Below, in pieces: positions 26,991 to 35,450 of a stretch of DNA of 64,000 nucleotides. The translations under genes were made by a program, and so were the position numbers. A model generated the notes under the pieces. That model had not been told where the DNA came from. It did no database searches and saw only the letters and a list, made by a program, of their open reading frames with translations. Within the stretch, counting starts at the first letter, position 1. The number at the start of each line of letters is the position of its first letter. Origin of the DNA: MFD02979-c5 sp963705385 (GTDB lineage: Bacteria; Bacteroidota; Bacteroidia; Cytophagales; Amoebophilaceae); NCBI GenBank assembly GCA_963705385.1, contig OY970075.1, positions 620,001 to 684,000 of the forward strand, read 5' to 3'.

Positions 26991-27998
26991 TGTTTAGTCC
27001 CAGAGAATTATGGTATATTGAGTAAAGATAATAATACATGGAGAAAAAGCTTATGGGACAAGTATTACATGCTAATGCCAGAACAACGCAGGCAATCCGT
27101 AGAGAGATACGTAATTGTAAAGAGAGCTTAGTTAAAGCTGCTAAACGATTTAATGTTAATCCTAAAACCATATCTAAATGGAAAAAAAGGGAAGATCCCC
27201 AAGATCTTCCTATGGGGCCTAAGAAGATAAAGTCTACAGTACTATCAGAGGCTCAAGAACAAGCAATAGTGGCATTTAGGAAGATGACACTATTACCCCT
27301 TGATGATGTGCTATACAGTCTCCAGGAGATAATACCTCATTTGACTAGATCCTCTTTACACAGATGCCTTAAGAGACATGGTTGTTCTGTTCTTCCTAAA
27401 AAACAAGCTATAGCTACTCAGAAAAAGAAATTCAAACAATATCCTATCGGCTATTTCCATGTTGATATTACGGAACTTAGCACTGCACAAGGTAAGCTTT
27501 ATCTCTACGTTGGTATAGATAGAACCTCTAAGTTTGCTTATGCAGAGCTCCACGAGCGTCAAACCAAGTTGATTGCAGCAGCATTTTTGGGTGAGTTAAT
27601 CCAGGTAGTGCCATACAAAATTCACAAGGTGCTCACCGATAATGGGATTCAATTCACAAACCATGAGCATCATAAAAATGCTTTTGCACACATATTTGAA
27701 CGCACGTGCAAAGAACATATTATAGAGCACAGAAAGACTAAAGTAAAGCATCCATGGACTAATGGACAAGTAGAACGCATGAACAGAGGGTTAAAAGAAG
27801 CTACGGTAAATACGTTTACCTATGCAAGTCATCTACAACTCAAAGAACACCTTCATGCTTATCTGATGGCTTATAACTTTGCCAAGCGGCTGAAGAGCCT
27901 AAAGGGCAAAACCCCGTGGCAATTTATTATTAATGAATGGAGGACGCATCCGGAATATTTTAATATTAATCCAAACCACTTCTTTCCGGGACTAAACA
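26991..27998 (+). mobile_element. IS481-family insertion sequence
   Basis: The left end TGTTTAGTCCCAGA (26991-27004) and the complement of the right end (27985-27998), TGTTTAGTCCCGGA, match at 13 of 14 positions, giving terminal inverted repeats. The element is about 1,008 bp and holds one transposase gene. The right flank is CCTAGG, which fits the NCTAGN target known for Bordetella IS481. The left flank (GTGGGC) is different, so the target duplication is not preserved. Confidence 0.85.
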
Positions 27999-28003
27999 CC
28001 TAG
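27038..28003 (+). CDS. IS481-family transposase
   Basis: A 321-residue DDE transposase. The N-terminal part is a helix-turn-helix (KESLVKAAKRFNVNPKTISKWKKRE) that should bind the element ends. The rve integrase core follows with Asp143 in FHVDITEL, Asp201 in VLTDNGIQF and Glu246 in TNGQVERMN, a complete DDE triad. The reading frame is intact, so the enzyme may be active. The last codons run through the right inverted repeat, and the stop codon TAG (28001-28003) is supplied by the flanking DNA, not by the element. That flank is the 5' end of a PD-(D/E)XK gene on the other strand. Confidence 0.92.
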   Translation: MEKKLMGQVLHANARTTQAIRREIRNCKESLVKAAKRFNVNPKTISKWKKREDPQDLPMGPKKIKSTVLSEAQEQAIVAFRKMTLLPLDDVLYSLQEIIPHLTRSSLHRCLKRHGCSVLPKKQAIATQKKKFKQYPIGYFHVDITELSTAQGKLYLYVGIDRTSKFAYAELHERQTKLIAAAFLGELIQVVPYKIHKVLTDNGIQFTNHEHHKNAFAHIFERTCKEHIIEHRKTKVKHPWTNGQVERMNRGLKEATVNTFTYASHLQLKEHLHAYLMAYNFAKRLKSLKGKTPWQFIINEWRTHPEYFNINPNHFFPGLNT

Positions 28004-28023
28004 GGTTAATCCTATCCATTTTT
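28001..28023 (-). pseudogene. 5' remnant (first codons) of a third PD-(D/E)XK gene copy
   Basis: The minus strand reads ATG GAT AGG ATT AAC CCT, i.e. MDRINP, matching MNRINPR at the start of the two intact copies. It is followed upstream by the same ~125-bp leader. The gene is cut at codon 7 by the IS481-family right end. The remainder is not present on the other side of the IS. Confidence 0.75.
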
Positions 28024-28150
28024 TACTTTTAGTTAAAATATTCTTACAAAGAAGTTTAAATGTAGGAAAAATACCTCTCTACAATCATCAATCTGACATG
28101 GCGCACCAAACTTTGGAAAAATCAGAACTTCTATCTCTACTTTGCTATAA
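28002..28150. repeat. Direct repeat copy A (gene start plus leader)
   Basis: About 149 bp, nearly identical to 29100-29247 and 30185-30331. It holds the first codons and upstream leader of the PD-(D/E)XK genes and so probably their promoter on the minus strand. The three copies define the borders of the tandem duplication. Confidence 0.85.
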
Positions 28151-28202
28151 GGATTCAGGAATCCACTATAGGTGAACAGCAAAATTTTTGAAAGAGTTAC
28201 AA

Positions 28203-29117
28203 TCACGTTTTAAGCTTCTTAAGCTCATCAACGGATAAACCAGTAGCAGATAATATAATATCAATATCTATATTTTGTAACAGTAATTTTTTTGCTATCA
28301 CTACACTCCTCTCAGCTTTGCCTATTTCTATGCCTCTAGCTTCACCAATTTCTATACCTCTAGCTTCACCGATTTCTATACCCTTGGCCTCTGCTTTTTT
28401 CAAACTATTTGCTTCTATCATCAGCCATTTTAGGTGATCCTCATATGCTCCCCTTTCTTCTTCTGTAAAGTTCATTACTTGAAGCACGTTTATGGCCTTC
28501 TTCAAGCTCGGGTCATTCAGCCTTGGCGGTAGGTTATCTACCACCAGTAAGTCATTGTGCGTTAAAAACGCTAACCACATATCTAAAGAGTTGCTAACCT
28601 TAGCTACCATCTCTGCCAGTTCTTCCGCTGACTCATCTGTAAATTTTTTAAGCTCTATCGTGTGTAGTTCTAAATCCTTGAAATACAATAACCCGTTTTC
28701 TTTTTCTGTAATGTGAAATACATTATGGTATTTCTGAGCTTCAGGGATAGAGATAAAGTTAAGTATATGAATCCCTATGGCTTTGGATAGCTGCCCGTAA
28801 CCCTCTGCTGCTTTGAGTTGATCGGTATATAGCTTAGCCCAGTAGTACAAAGCTCTTTTATCGTAGTCAGCCTCATCACTAATCTGAATCTCTATGTTAA
28901 ACCGTTTACCATCAATACCTTTGGCCTTGATGTCCAGTATGGATAATTTGTTTTGCTGAAAGTTCTTTGGATTGTATGGATTAAGTAAAGTAACATCAGC
29001 GACTTGGTCTTCTTTGGCGACAATAGCGTTGATTAAAGAGATCAGTAAATCCTTGTTCTCCTCAACACCAAATATTTTCTTAAAGGCTATATCTACTCTA
29101 GGGTTAATCCTATTCAT
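28203..29117 (-). CDS. PD-(D/E)XK nuclease / Rpn-like transposase-family protein, copy 1
   Basis: A 304-residue protein of the PD-(D/E)XK 'transposase family' (PDDEXK_2, related to Rpn recombination-promoting nucleases). The N-terminus RVDIAFKKIFGVEENKDLL and the core ILDIKAKGIDGKRFNIEIQI carry the likely catalytic Asp, Glu and Gln-type positions. The family is linked to DNA cleavage and RecA-independent recombination. Near the C-terminus an octapeptide GIEIGEAR is repeated three times with small changes, then AERSVVIAKKLL and a GLSVDELKKL tail. It is almost identical to the next gene except for one extra octapeptide. Both are tandem copies with the same leader. Confidence 0.85.
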   Translation of the reverse strand: MNRINPRVDIAFKKIFGVEENKDLLISLINAIVAKEDQVADVTLLNPYNPKNFQQNKLSILDIKAKGIDGKRFNIEIQISDEADYDKRALYYWAKLYTDQLKAAEGYGQLSKAIGIHILNFISIPEAQKYHNVFHITEKENGLLYFKDLELHTIELKKFTDESAEELAEMVAKVSNSLDMWLAFLTHNDLLVVDNLPPRLNDPSLKKAINVLQVMNFTEEERGAYEDHLKWLMIEANSLKKAEAKGIEIGEARGIEIGEARGIEIGKAERSVVIAKKLLLQNIDIDIILSATGLSVDELKKLKT

Positions 29118-29247
29118 TTTTTACTTTTGGTTAAAATATTCTTACAGAGAAGTTTAAATGTAGGAAAAATACCTCTCTACAATCATCAATCTGACATGGC
29201 GCACCAAACTTTGGAAAAATCAAAACTTCTATCTCTACTTTGCTATA
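29100..29247. repeat. Direct repeat copy B (gene start plus leader)
   Basis: Second copy of the leader repeat described at 28002-28150, here preceding the intact copy 1 gene on the minus strand. Confidence 0.85.
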
Positions 29248-29311
29248 GTGGATGCTATAGTGGATTCCTGAATCTGCTATGGGTGGAAAAATTTTTGAAA
29301 GAGCTAGACAA

Positions 29312-30202
29312 TCACGTTTTAAGCTCCTCAAGCTCATCAACGGATAAACCAGTAGCAGATGATATAATATCAATATCTATATTTTGTGACAGTAATTTTT
29401 TTGCTATTGCTACATTCCTCTCAGCTTTGCCTATTTCTATACCTCTAGCTTCACCGATTTCTATACCCTTGGCCTCTGCTTTTTTCAGACTATTTGCTTC
29501 TATCATCAGCCATTTTAGGTGATCCTCATATGCTCCCCTTTCTTCTTCTGTAAAGTTCATTACTTGAAGCACGTTTATGGCCTTCTTCAAGCTCGGGTCA
29601 TTCAGCCTTGGCGGTAAGTTATCTACCACCAGTAAGTCATTGTGCGTTAAAAACGCTAACCACATATCTAGAGAGTTGCTAACCTTAGCTACCATCTCTG
29701 CCAGTTCTCCCGCTGACTCATCTGTAAACTTTTTAAGCTCTATCGTGTGCAGTTCTAAATCCTTGAAATACAATAACCCGTTTTCTTTTTCTGTAATGTG
29801 AAATACATTATGGTATTTCTGAGCTTCAGGGATAGAGATAAAGTTAAGTATATGAATCCCTATGGCTTTGGATAGCTGCCCGTAACCCTCTGCTGCTTTG
29901 AGTTGATCGGTATATAGCTTAGCCCAGTAGTACAAAGCTCTTTTATCGTAGTCAGCCTCATCACTAATCTGAATCTCTATGTTAAACCGTTTACCATCAA
30001 TACCTTTGGCCTTGATGTCCAGTATGGATAATTTGTTTTGTTGAAAGTTCTTTGGATTGTATGGATTAAGTAAAGTGAGGTCAACGACTTGGTCTTCTTT
30101 GGCGACAATAGCGTTGATTAAAGAGATCAGTAAATCCTTGTTCTCCTCAACACCAAATATCTTCTTAAAGGCTATATCTACTCTAGGGTTAATCCTATTC
30201 AT
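29312..30202 (-). CDS. PD-(D/E)XK nuclease / Rpn-like transposase-family protein, copy 2
   Basis: A 296-residue tandem twin of the gene at 28203-29117, in the same orientation. The nuclease core is unchanged. Differences are few: VADVT becomes VVDLT, one Glu becomes Gly (ESAEEL to ESAGEL), and the GIEIGEAR octapeptide is present twice instead of three times, accounting for the 8-residue length difference. Near identity means the duplication is recent or is kept uniform by gene conversion. The pair occupies two units of about 1.09 kb each. The function of this family in the cell is uncertain; a nuclease acting in recombination or selfish spread is inferred. Confidence 0.85.
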   Translation of the reverse strand: MNRINPRVDIAFKKIFGVEENKDLLISLINAIVAKEDQVVDLTLLNPYNPKNFQQNKLSILDIKAKGIDGKRFNIEIQISDEADYDKRALYYWAKLYTDQLKAAEGYGQLSKAIGIHILNFISIPEAQKYHNVFHITEKENGLLYFKDLELHTIELKKFTDESAGELAEMVAKVSNSLDMWLAFLTHNDLLVVDNLPPRLNDPSLKKAINVLQVMNFTEEERGAYEDHLKWLMIEANSLKKAEAKGIEIGEARGIEIGKAERNVAIAKKLLSQNIDIDIISSATGLSVDELEELKT

Positions 30203-30331
30203 TTTTTACTTTTGGTTAAAATATTCTTACAAAGAGGTTTAAATGTAGGAAGAATACCTCTCTACAATCATCAATCTGACATGGCGCACCAAACTTTGGA
30301 AAAATCAGAACTTCTATCTCTGCTTTGCTAC
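30185..30331. repeat. Direct repeat copy C (gene start plus leader)
   Basis: Third copy of the leader repeat, preceding copy 2 on the minus strand. Similarity ends at about 30331, marking the outer border of the duplicated segment. Confidence 0.85.
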
Positions 30332-30415
30332 AAGAACCAAAGTAGGGTACAAGCTGAATAAATTCAAATTTACCTTTGCTTGGTGCGGAACGCGGGATAA
30401 TTTATTATTTGCTAC

Positions 30416-32893
30416 ATGATTTCTTGCAGAGAGCTGTCAGCCATTACAAAAGGGACAATTATCCAACACGCCACAGAAAAGCCTATAGCCCAGCTACTGT
30501 TGGACAGTAGAAAGCTCATTATAGCTTCTGAGAGTCTTTTTTTTGCTATGAAAGGCAAAAACCATGATAGCCATCAATTTATTCCTACGCTGTATGCCCA
30601 AGGCGTTAGGCAGTTTGTAGTAGAGCAGAGAGTCCAGGATACCTATCAGCATTTAGTGGGAGCAAATATTATCCAGGTAGCTAACAGTATTGATGTCCTA
30701 CAAGAAGTAGCCTCACGTCACAGGTGCAAATTTCAGTTACCAGTGCTAGCTATCACAGGCAGTAATGCTAAAACAATCGTCAAGGAGTGGCTAAGCCAGC
30801 TTTTAGCTTTAAAATACCATGTGGTTAAAAGTCCTAAAAGCTACAACTCACAAATAGGTGTTCCTTTGTCTGTATGGCTCATGAGCCCTGCCCATAGCTA
30901 TGGAGTCTTTGAAGCAGGGATCTCTATGCCTGGTGAGATGAGCAAGCTGGAAGCAATCATTAGGCCTACCAAAGGCATTTTTACCAACATAGGGTCGGCC
31001 CATGACCAAAGCTTTGCTGATTGGCAGCAGAAGGTCTATGAAAAGGCACTCTTATTTAAAGGCTGTCAGACAATTTTTTATTGTTTGGATCATCACCTTA
31101 TTCATCAAGGCTTAACAACCCTTTATCAGGGCAAAGCACAGCTGGTGAATTGGTCTCTTGATGATAATCATGCCGACTTTAAGGTCCGCAAGCGTCTGAC
31201 CTTCCACAGCAGGCAAACAATACTAACAATAATAAACCAACAACAGGAGCACACCTTTACTTTGCCGTTTCAGGACGATGTTTCTGTAGAAAACGCAGTT
31301 CATTGTATTGTCTTTCTGCTTCATGAGGGATTATTGAGTGGTGCCATGCTCCAAGCAGGCCTGAAAAACCTTAGGAAGGTACCTATGCGTTTGACCCTAA
31401 GACAGGGTATCAACAACTGCCAGATTATTGATGATACGTATAACAACGATTTAGTAGGGCTACAGGTTGCATTAGACTTTATGGCTCAACAAAAACAAGG
31501 CCTTAAAAGGACAGTCATTCTGTCTGACATGCTACAAACTGGCGTGCCTGCTGAACAGTTGTATTCACAAATCGCGCAATTACTGCAAGGAAAACAAGTA
31601 GGCTGCATGATTGGGGTAGGAGAAGAGATTACTGCTCACGCTGCGGCGTTTACAGCCTTTGAGACCCGCTTTTATGACCATACAGCGTCCCTTTTAAAGG
31701 GGGAAGTGCAAGGTAACTTTAGCAATACGCTTATCCTGGTCAAAGGGGCCCGAAAATTTGGTCTAGAACGGATTGTGGATCAGTTACAGGAAAAAATACA
31801 CAGCACTGTTTTGGAAATAAATCTGGATGCTATTGGCCACAACTTAAATTTTTTCCGGAGCAAGCTGGCCCCTAGCACCCGAATCATGGTTATCGTCAAA
31901 GCCTTATCCTATGGAAACAGTAGCTTTGAGATTGCTAATTTCCTCCAACACCATCACGTAGCTTACCTGGCCGTAGCTTACACAGATGAAGGTATTATGC
32001 TGCGAGAACATGGCATTACCCTTCCCATCATGGTCATGAACCCCACGCCAGAAAGTTTTTATAAGTTGCTTGAATACAATTTAGAGCCAGAAATATACAG
32101 TCTAAGGTTACTACAAGCACTACGTGATTTTCTGAGCAGCCAAAAACGACATGCGAAAGTACACCTGAAGCTAGAAACAGGAATGCACCGGCTGGGCTTT
32201 GCAGAAAGTGAGCTTAACCTCCTCATACAGCTGCTGCAGGATATACCTGCCATAGAAGTAGTAGGGATCATGAGCCACCTGGCTGCTTCTTCAGCTCCAC
32301 AACACGATGCCTATACCCAGCAACAGGCTACCTTATTTATAAACTTGGCCACACACTTAGAACAAGCCTTGGGCATCAGTACAATCAAGCACTTGCTTAA
32401 CTCTTCAGGAATACTGCGATTTCCTGACTACCAACTAGACATGGTCCGGCTAGGCATTGGCTTGTACGGTGTGGGAGTAGGCCAAGCAATGGAGCAGCAT
32501 TTAGAGGTAGTCAGCACGCTTAAAACTATTGTTTCCCAGATTAAGGAAATTCCCAAGGGAGCGACCATTGGCTACAATAGGGTTGGTGGGGCTACCAAGG
32601 ATATGCAAATTGCTACTATCGCCATTGGCTATGCAGATGGTTTTAGTAGAAGTCTGGGCAATGGCCGGGGTAGTGTTTGGATTAATGGCTATCGAGCTCC
32701 TGTTGTTGGCAGTGTTTGCATGGATATGACAATGGTAGATGTAACAGATATTCCTGTAGATGAAGGCGACGAGGTTATTGTTTTTGGTAGAGAGCTCCCT
32801 ATTGCCGAGGTTGCTACAGTAATGAATACCCTCCCCTATGAGGTATTAACCAGGGTGAGTGAGCGAATTAGGAGAATGTATTATACCAACTAG
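30416..32893 (+). CDS. murF-alr: Bifunctional MurF ligase / alanine racemase
   Basis: An 825-residue fusion typical of Bacteroidota. The N-terminal half is MurF, which adds D-Ala-D-Ala to the UDP-MurNAc-tripeptide; the C-terminal half is the PLP-dependent alanine racemase that makes the D-alanine. The MurF P-loop is GSNAKT (115-120): Lys119 is kept but the usual Gly before it is Ala118, which is unusual. The racemase has Lys495 in VIVKALSYG as the PLP lysine and Tyr720 in TIGYNRVGG as the opposite base, with IAIGYADGF and GSVCMDMTMVDVT. The fusion implies the cell still makes peptidoglycan precursors. The ATG at 30416 is clear. It stands alone. Confidence 0.93.
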   Translation: MISCRELSAITKGTIIQHATEKPIAQLLLDSRKLIIASESLFFAMKGKNHDSHQFIPTLYAQGVRQFVVEQRVQDTYQHLVGANIIQVANSIDVLQEVASRHRCKFQLPVLAITGSNAKTIVKEWLSQLLALKYHVVKSPKSYNSQIGVPLSVWLMSPAHSYGVFEAGISMPGEMSKLEAIIRPTKGIFTNIGSAHDQSFADWQQKVYEKALLFKGCQTIFYCLDHHLIHQGLTTLYQGKAQLVNWSLDDNHADFKVRKRLTFHSRQTILTIINQQQEHTFTLPFQDDVSVENAVHCIVFLLHEGLLSGAMLQAGLKNLRKVPMRLTLRQGINNCQIIDDTYNNDLVGLQVALDFMAQQKQGLKRTVILSDMLQTGVPAEQLYSQIAQLLQGKQVGCMIGVGEEITAHAAAFTAFETRFYDHTASLLKGEVQGNFSNTLILVKGARKFGLERIVDQLQEKIHSTVLEINLDAIGHNLNFFRSKLAPSTRIMVIVKALSYGNSSFEIANFLQHHHVAYLAVAYTDEGIMLREHGITLPIMVMNPTPESFYKLLEYNLEPEIYSLRLLQALRDFLSSQKRHAKVHLKLETGMHRLGFAESELNLLIQLLQDIPAIEVVGIMSHLAASSAPQHDAYTQQQATLFINLATHLEQALGISTIKHLLNSSGILRFPDYQLDMVRLGIGLYGVGVGQAMEQHLEVVSTLKTIVSQIKEIPKGATIGYNRVGGATKDMQIATIAIGYADGFSRSLGNGRGSVWINGYRAPVVGSVCMDMTMVDVTDIPVDEGDEVIVFGRELPIAEVATVMNTLPYEVLTRVSERIRRMYYTN

Positions 32894-32897
32894 ATCG

Positions 32898-33074
32898 TTG
32901 GTGCCAGGTGCTACAATCCATGCGTATGTTTTTGTTGGTGCAGATGCAACGATCGTTGCTGATGCAAAAATTGGGGAAGGAGCTAGCATAGGCGCTGGTT
33001 CAGTTGTTTTAACCAGTGTCGAGCCAGGAGTAACAGTATTAGGTAACCCAGCAGAACCTGTTCAAGTAAAGTGA
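32898..33074 (+). pseudogene. C-terminal fragment of a hexapeptide-repeat acyltransferase
   Basis: About 58 codons between murF-alr and trhO read as a left-handed beta-helix: VPGATIHAYVFVGADATIVA, then AKIGEGASIGAGSVVLTSVE and a VLGNPAEPV ending. This is the C-terminus of a sugar O-acyltransferase of the NeuD type, with the terminal GNPA loop that often binds acetyl-CoA. The N-terminal part is missing: the frame runs back into the end of alr. The stop overlaps a GTG upstream of trhO. It is too short for a working trimeric enzyme, so it is probably a remnant. Confidence 0.65.
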
Positions 33075-33079
33075 GTGCT

Positions 33080-34045
33080 ATGACACAGCCTTATAACATA
33101 TTACTCTACTATTGTTATACTACTATTGAGCATCCTGAAGCATTTCGGGAGCAACACCATTGCTATTGCATTAAGCTTGGCTTACAAGGAAGGATTATCA
33201 TTGCTAAGGAAGGTATCAACGGTACTGTTTCAGGACTGCAAGGTGCCTGCGAAAAATACATGCAAGACCTTAAAAAAGATGCTCGATTTGCACACGCTCA
33301 TTTTAAAGTAGCGAGTCACCACCAACATGCTTTTCGAAAGCTACAGGTCAGGGTAAAGCCTGAGATTGTGCATGCTGGGTTACCTCACATCAATCCCAAT
33401 CAAAAAACTGGAAAATACGTAACACCTCAAGGGCTACAGCAAATGAAAGGCCAGGAAGATGTGGTGCTGTTAGACGTACGGTCTAACTACGAGCATCAGC
33501 TTGGTAAATTCAAGGATGCAGTCACCTTGGATATGAACAACTTCAGGGAGTTTGCTGCAAAAGTGGAGGATTTGGCTCTTTATAAAGACAAAAAGGTTGT
33601 AACCTATTGCACGGGAGGTATTAAGTGCGAAAAGGCCAGCGCTTACTTATTAGAAAAAGGCTTTAAAAACGTTTACCAGCTTTATGGGGGAGTTATTCAA
33701 TATGGGCTAGAGACCGACGGAGCTGATTTTGAGGGTAAATGCTATGTCTTTGACAGTCGTCTAGCCGTTGACATTAACAAAAAAGACCCTTTGATAATTG
33801 GAAGGTGCTATGTGTGCAATGCTGCCTGTGACCGCATGGTGAATTGTGCCAACCCTGAATGCAATATCCATGTTTCTATATGCGAACTATGTACTGAAGC
33901 CTTGGAAGGAGCTTGCTCCAAAGCTTGCCAAAGACATCCTGCTAAGCGTCCTTATGATGGTACGGGCTATTATGCTAAAGCCATGAATGGTTACAATCCT
34001 TACAAGGGATTACATAGAAAAGCTAATGAACTACAGCATAAATAA
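33080..34045 (+). CDS. trhO: tRNA uridine(34) hydroxylase TrhO (rhodanese family)
   Basis: A cytoplasmic enzyme that uses O2 to hydroxylate the wobble uridine of some tRNAs, a step toward 5-(carboxy)methoxyuridine. It has 321 residues from ATG 33080; a GTG at 33071 would add three. The N-terminal acylphosphatase-like domain shows GRIIIAKEGINGTVSG. The rhodanese domain has VVLLDVRSNYEH and the active loop YCTGGIKCEKA with Cys177. A Cys-rich tail (CYVCNAACDRMVNC and CELCTEALEG) is a probable zinc site, common in this subfamily. It overlaps the end of the acyltransferase fragment upstream. Confidence 0.92.
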   Translation: MTQPYNILLYYCYTTIEHPEAFREQHHCYCIKLGLQGRIIIAKEGINGTVSGLQGACEKYMQDLKKDARFAHAHFKVASHHQHAFRKLQVRVKPEIVHAGLPHINPNQKTGKYVTPQGLQQMKGQEDVVLLDVRSNYEHQLGKFKDAVTLDMNNFREFAAKVEDLALYKDKKVVTYCTGGIKCEKASAYLLEKGFKNVYQLYGGVIQYGLETDGADFEGKCYVFDSRLAVDINKKDPLIIGRCYVCNAACDRMVNCANPECNIHVSICELCTEALEGACSKACQRHPAKRPYDGTGYYAKAMNGYNPYKGLHRKANELQHK

Positions 34046-34072
34046 CCAACTCTTAAGCCTAAAGCCGCACCC

Positions 34073-34094
34073 GTGAAAAACACTTGCGCGATAA
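34073..34094. repeat. Interspersed short repeat, copy 2
   Basis: GTG, five A, then CACTTGCGCGATAA, matching 6967-6989 with one A fewer. It lies between the converging trhO and tolC-like genes. Confidence 0.5.
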
Positions 34095-34133
34095 AGTCTC
34101 TACAGGGCGTCTGCTTGTGTTCAACTTGCTGCT

Positions 34134-35405
34134 TTATATGACCCTGCTACATAACCGCTGCAGCGCTACCTCAGTTATTTTGGCATCATAAATAGCCTGC
34201 CAACATTTGAGCGCTGCTTCTTGAGCGTTTTTTCTGGCTTTGTCCAGTTCTAGTAAAGTTATTTTCCCTAGGCGATACTGTTCTAAAGCTAGTGCTTCGT
34301 TTTCTTGACTTACCTGTACATGTTGTTGTATCAAGGTATGGCGTTGCAGTTGTTGGGTATAGTGCAGAAAAAATTGTTTCAGCCTAGCTTCTAGCTGCAT
34401 TTGCTGGGCTTCTAGACTCAGATTAGCATTATCTGCCTTAACTTTAGCTTCTTGGATTGCTGTATAGTGCTGAAAGGCGTTAAAGAGATTAAAACTAACA
34501 GCTACCCCATAGTGAAAGCCCGTTGGCGTGGCCTTCCAACCATGATCAAGGTGTTGGCTTCCTAACGCATAGCCCAACGAAAAGTCAACCTGAGGCCATA
34601 GCTTAGCCTTTTGCATTTTTATGGCTAGCGCTGCATCTTCACAGCTTTTTTGGGCTGTGAGTAGGCTTGTGTTTGTGGTCTTTAAGGCTTGACTCAAGGC
34701 CTCCCAAGTCAATTCAGAAGGCAAAGGAATGTCTTCTACGATGATAAAATCTTCTGGCGCATTTTTACCTAACAGGTTGCGGAAAGTAAGCTTTGCTTCG
34801 GCCATGGCTTCCTCTTGTAATAACAAGTTAGCTTGGTTTTCATTGTATTGTACTTGTGCTGTTAGGTAATCTAGCTTGGTGCACTCGCCTACTTTATACT
34901 TGGCTTGGGTTAGCTGCAATACTTCTTGAGCAATCGCCAGGCAGCTTTCCAGTAGGCACTTTTTTTTCTGGTTAAGTGCCAGGCTATAATAACTCTTTGC
35001 TACCTCAGCCACTTTTTGGTCCATGACCTCTTGAGTATGCAGCTGGCTGATTTGTCTAAGCCTCCCCAGGTGTTGGTAAGAAAAAAGACTGTGCATACCA
35101 TTAAAGATATTCCAGTTTAGGCTAAATCCTGTTGATAGAGGAATATTGGAAGTTTGCTGATCACCATTGCCGCTTAGATGGGTATCAAGCCTAGGTAAAA
35201 AACCTGTATTGCCTATATGGTGGTTTTGCGTAGCAATCTGTTGCTTGTTCCGAGCTATCTGAATATCAAAATTATTTTTGAGCACTGTTTGTACTGCCTC
35301 TTCTAGGGTCAACAAAGTCTGTGCTTGTAGCGGTTCTATTACTCTGAATATTAACCATCCATAGACCAGTAGCTTGGTCAAGCGTTTGTCAAGCGAATAA
35401 GCCAT
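34134..35405 (-). CDS. TolC-family outer membrane efflux protein
   Basis: An outer-membrane channel protein of 423 residues. A signal sequence near the N-terminus ends around VIEPLQAQ. Two similar halves follow, each with long helices; the first has ALNQKKKCLLESCLAIAQEV and CTKLDYLTAQVQYNENQANL, the second EALALEQYRLGKITLLELDK. The L(D/E)xLxAQ-type pattern at the helix ends is usual in this family. It is the last gene of the minus-strand operon with permease, adaptor and ATPase, so it should form the exit duct of a MacAB-TolC-like tripartite pump. The exported substrate is not readable from sequence. Confidence 0.9.
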   Translation of the reverse strand: MAYSLDKRLTKLLVYGWLIFRVIEPLQAQTLLTLEEAVQTVLKNNFDIQIARNKQQIATQNHHIGNTGFLPRLDTHLSGNGDQQTSNIPLSTGFSLNWNIFNGMHSLFSYQHLGRLRQISQLHTQEVMDQKVAEVAKSYYSLALNQKKKCLLESCLAIAQEVLQLTQAKYKVGECTKLDYLTAQVQYNENQANLLLQEEAMAEAKLTFRNLLGKNAPEDFIIVEDIPLPSELTWEALSQALKTTNTSLLTAQKSCEDAALAIKMQKAKLWPQVDFSLGYALGSQHLDHGWKATPTGFHYGVAVSFNLFNAFQHYTAIQEAKVKADNANLSLEAQQMQLEARLKQFFLHYTQQLQRHTLIQQHVQVSQENEALALEQYRLGKITLLELDKARKNAQEAALKCWQAIYDAKITEVALQRLCSRVI

Positions 35406-35450
35406 ATTTGTGTAGATCTTTTAGAACTGTAAGGCTATGCTCCTAGAAAC

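Noticed and set aside
28492..30242. Plus-strand open frames within the PD-(D/E)XK genes, present in both copies
   Set aside because: They recur only because the sense genes are duplicated; the minus strand encodes the recognised nuclease family.
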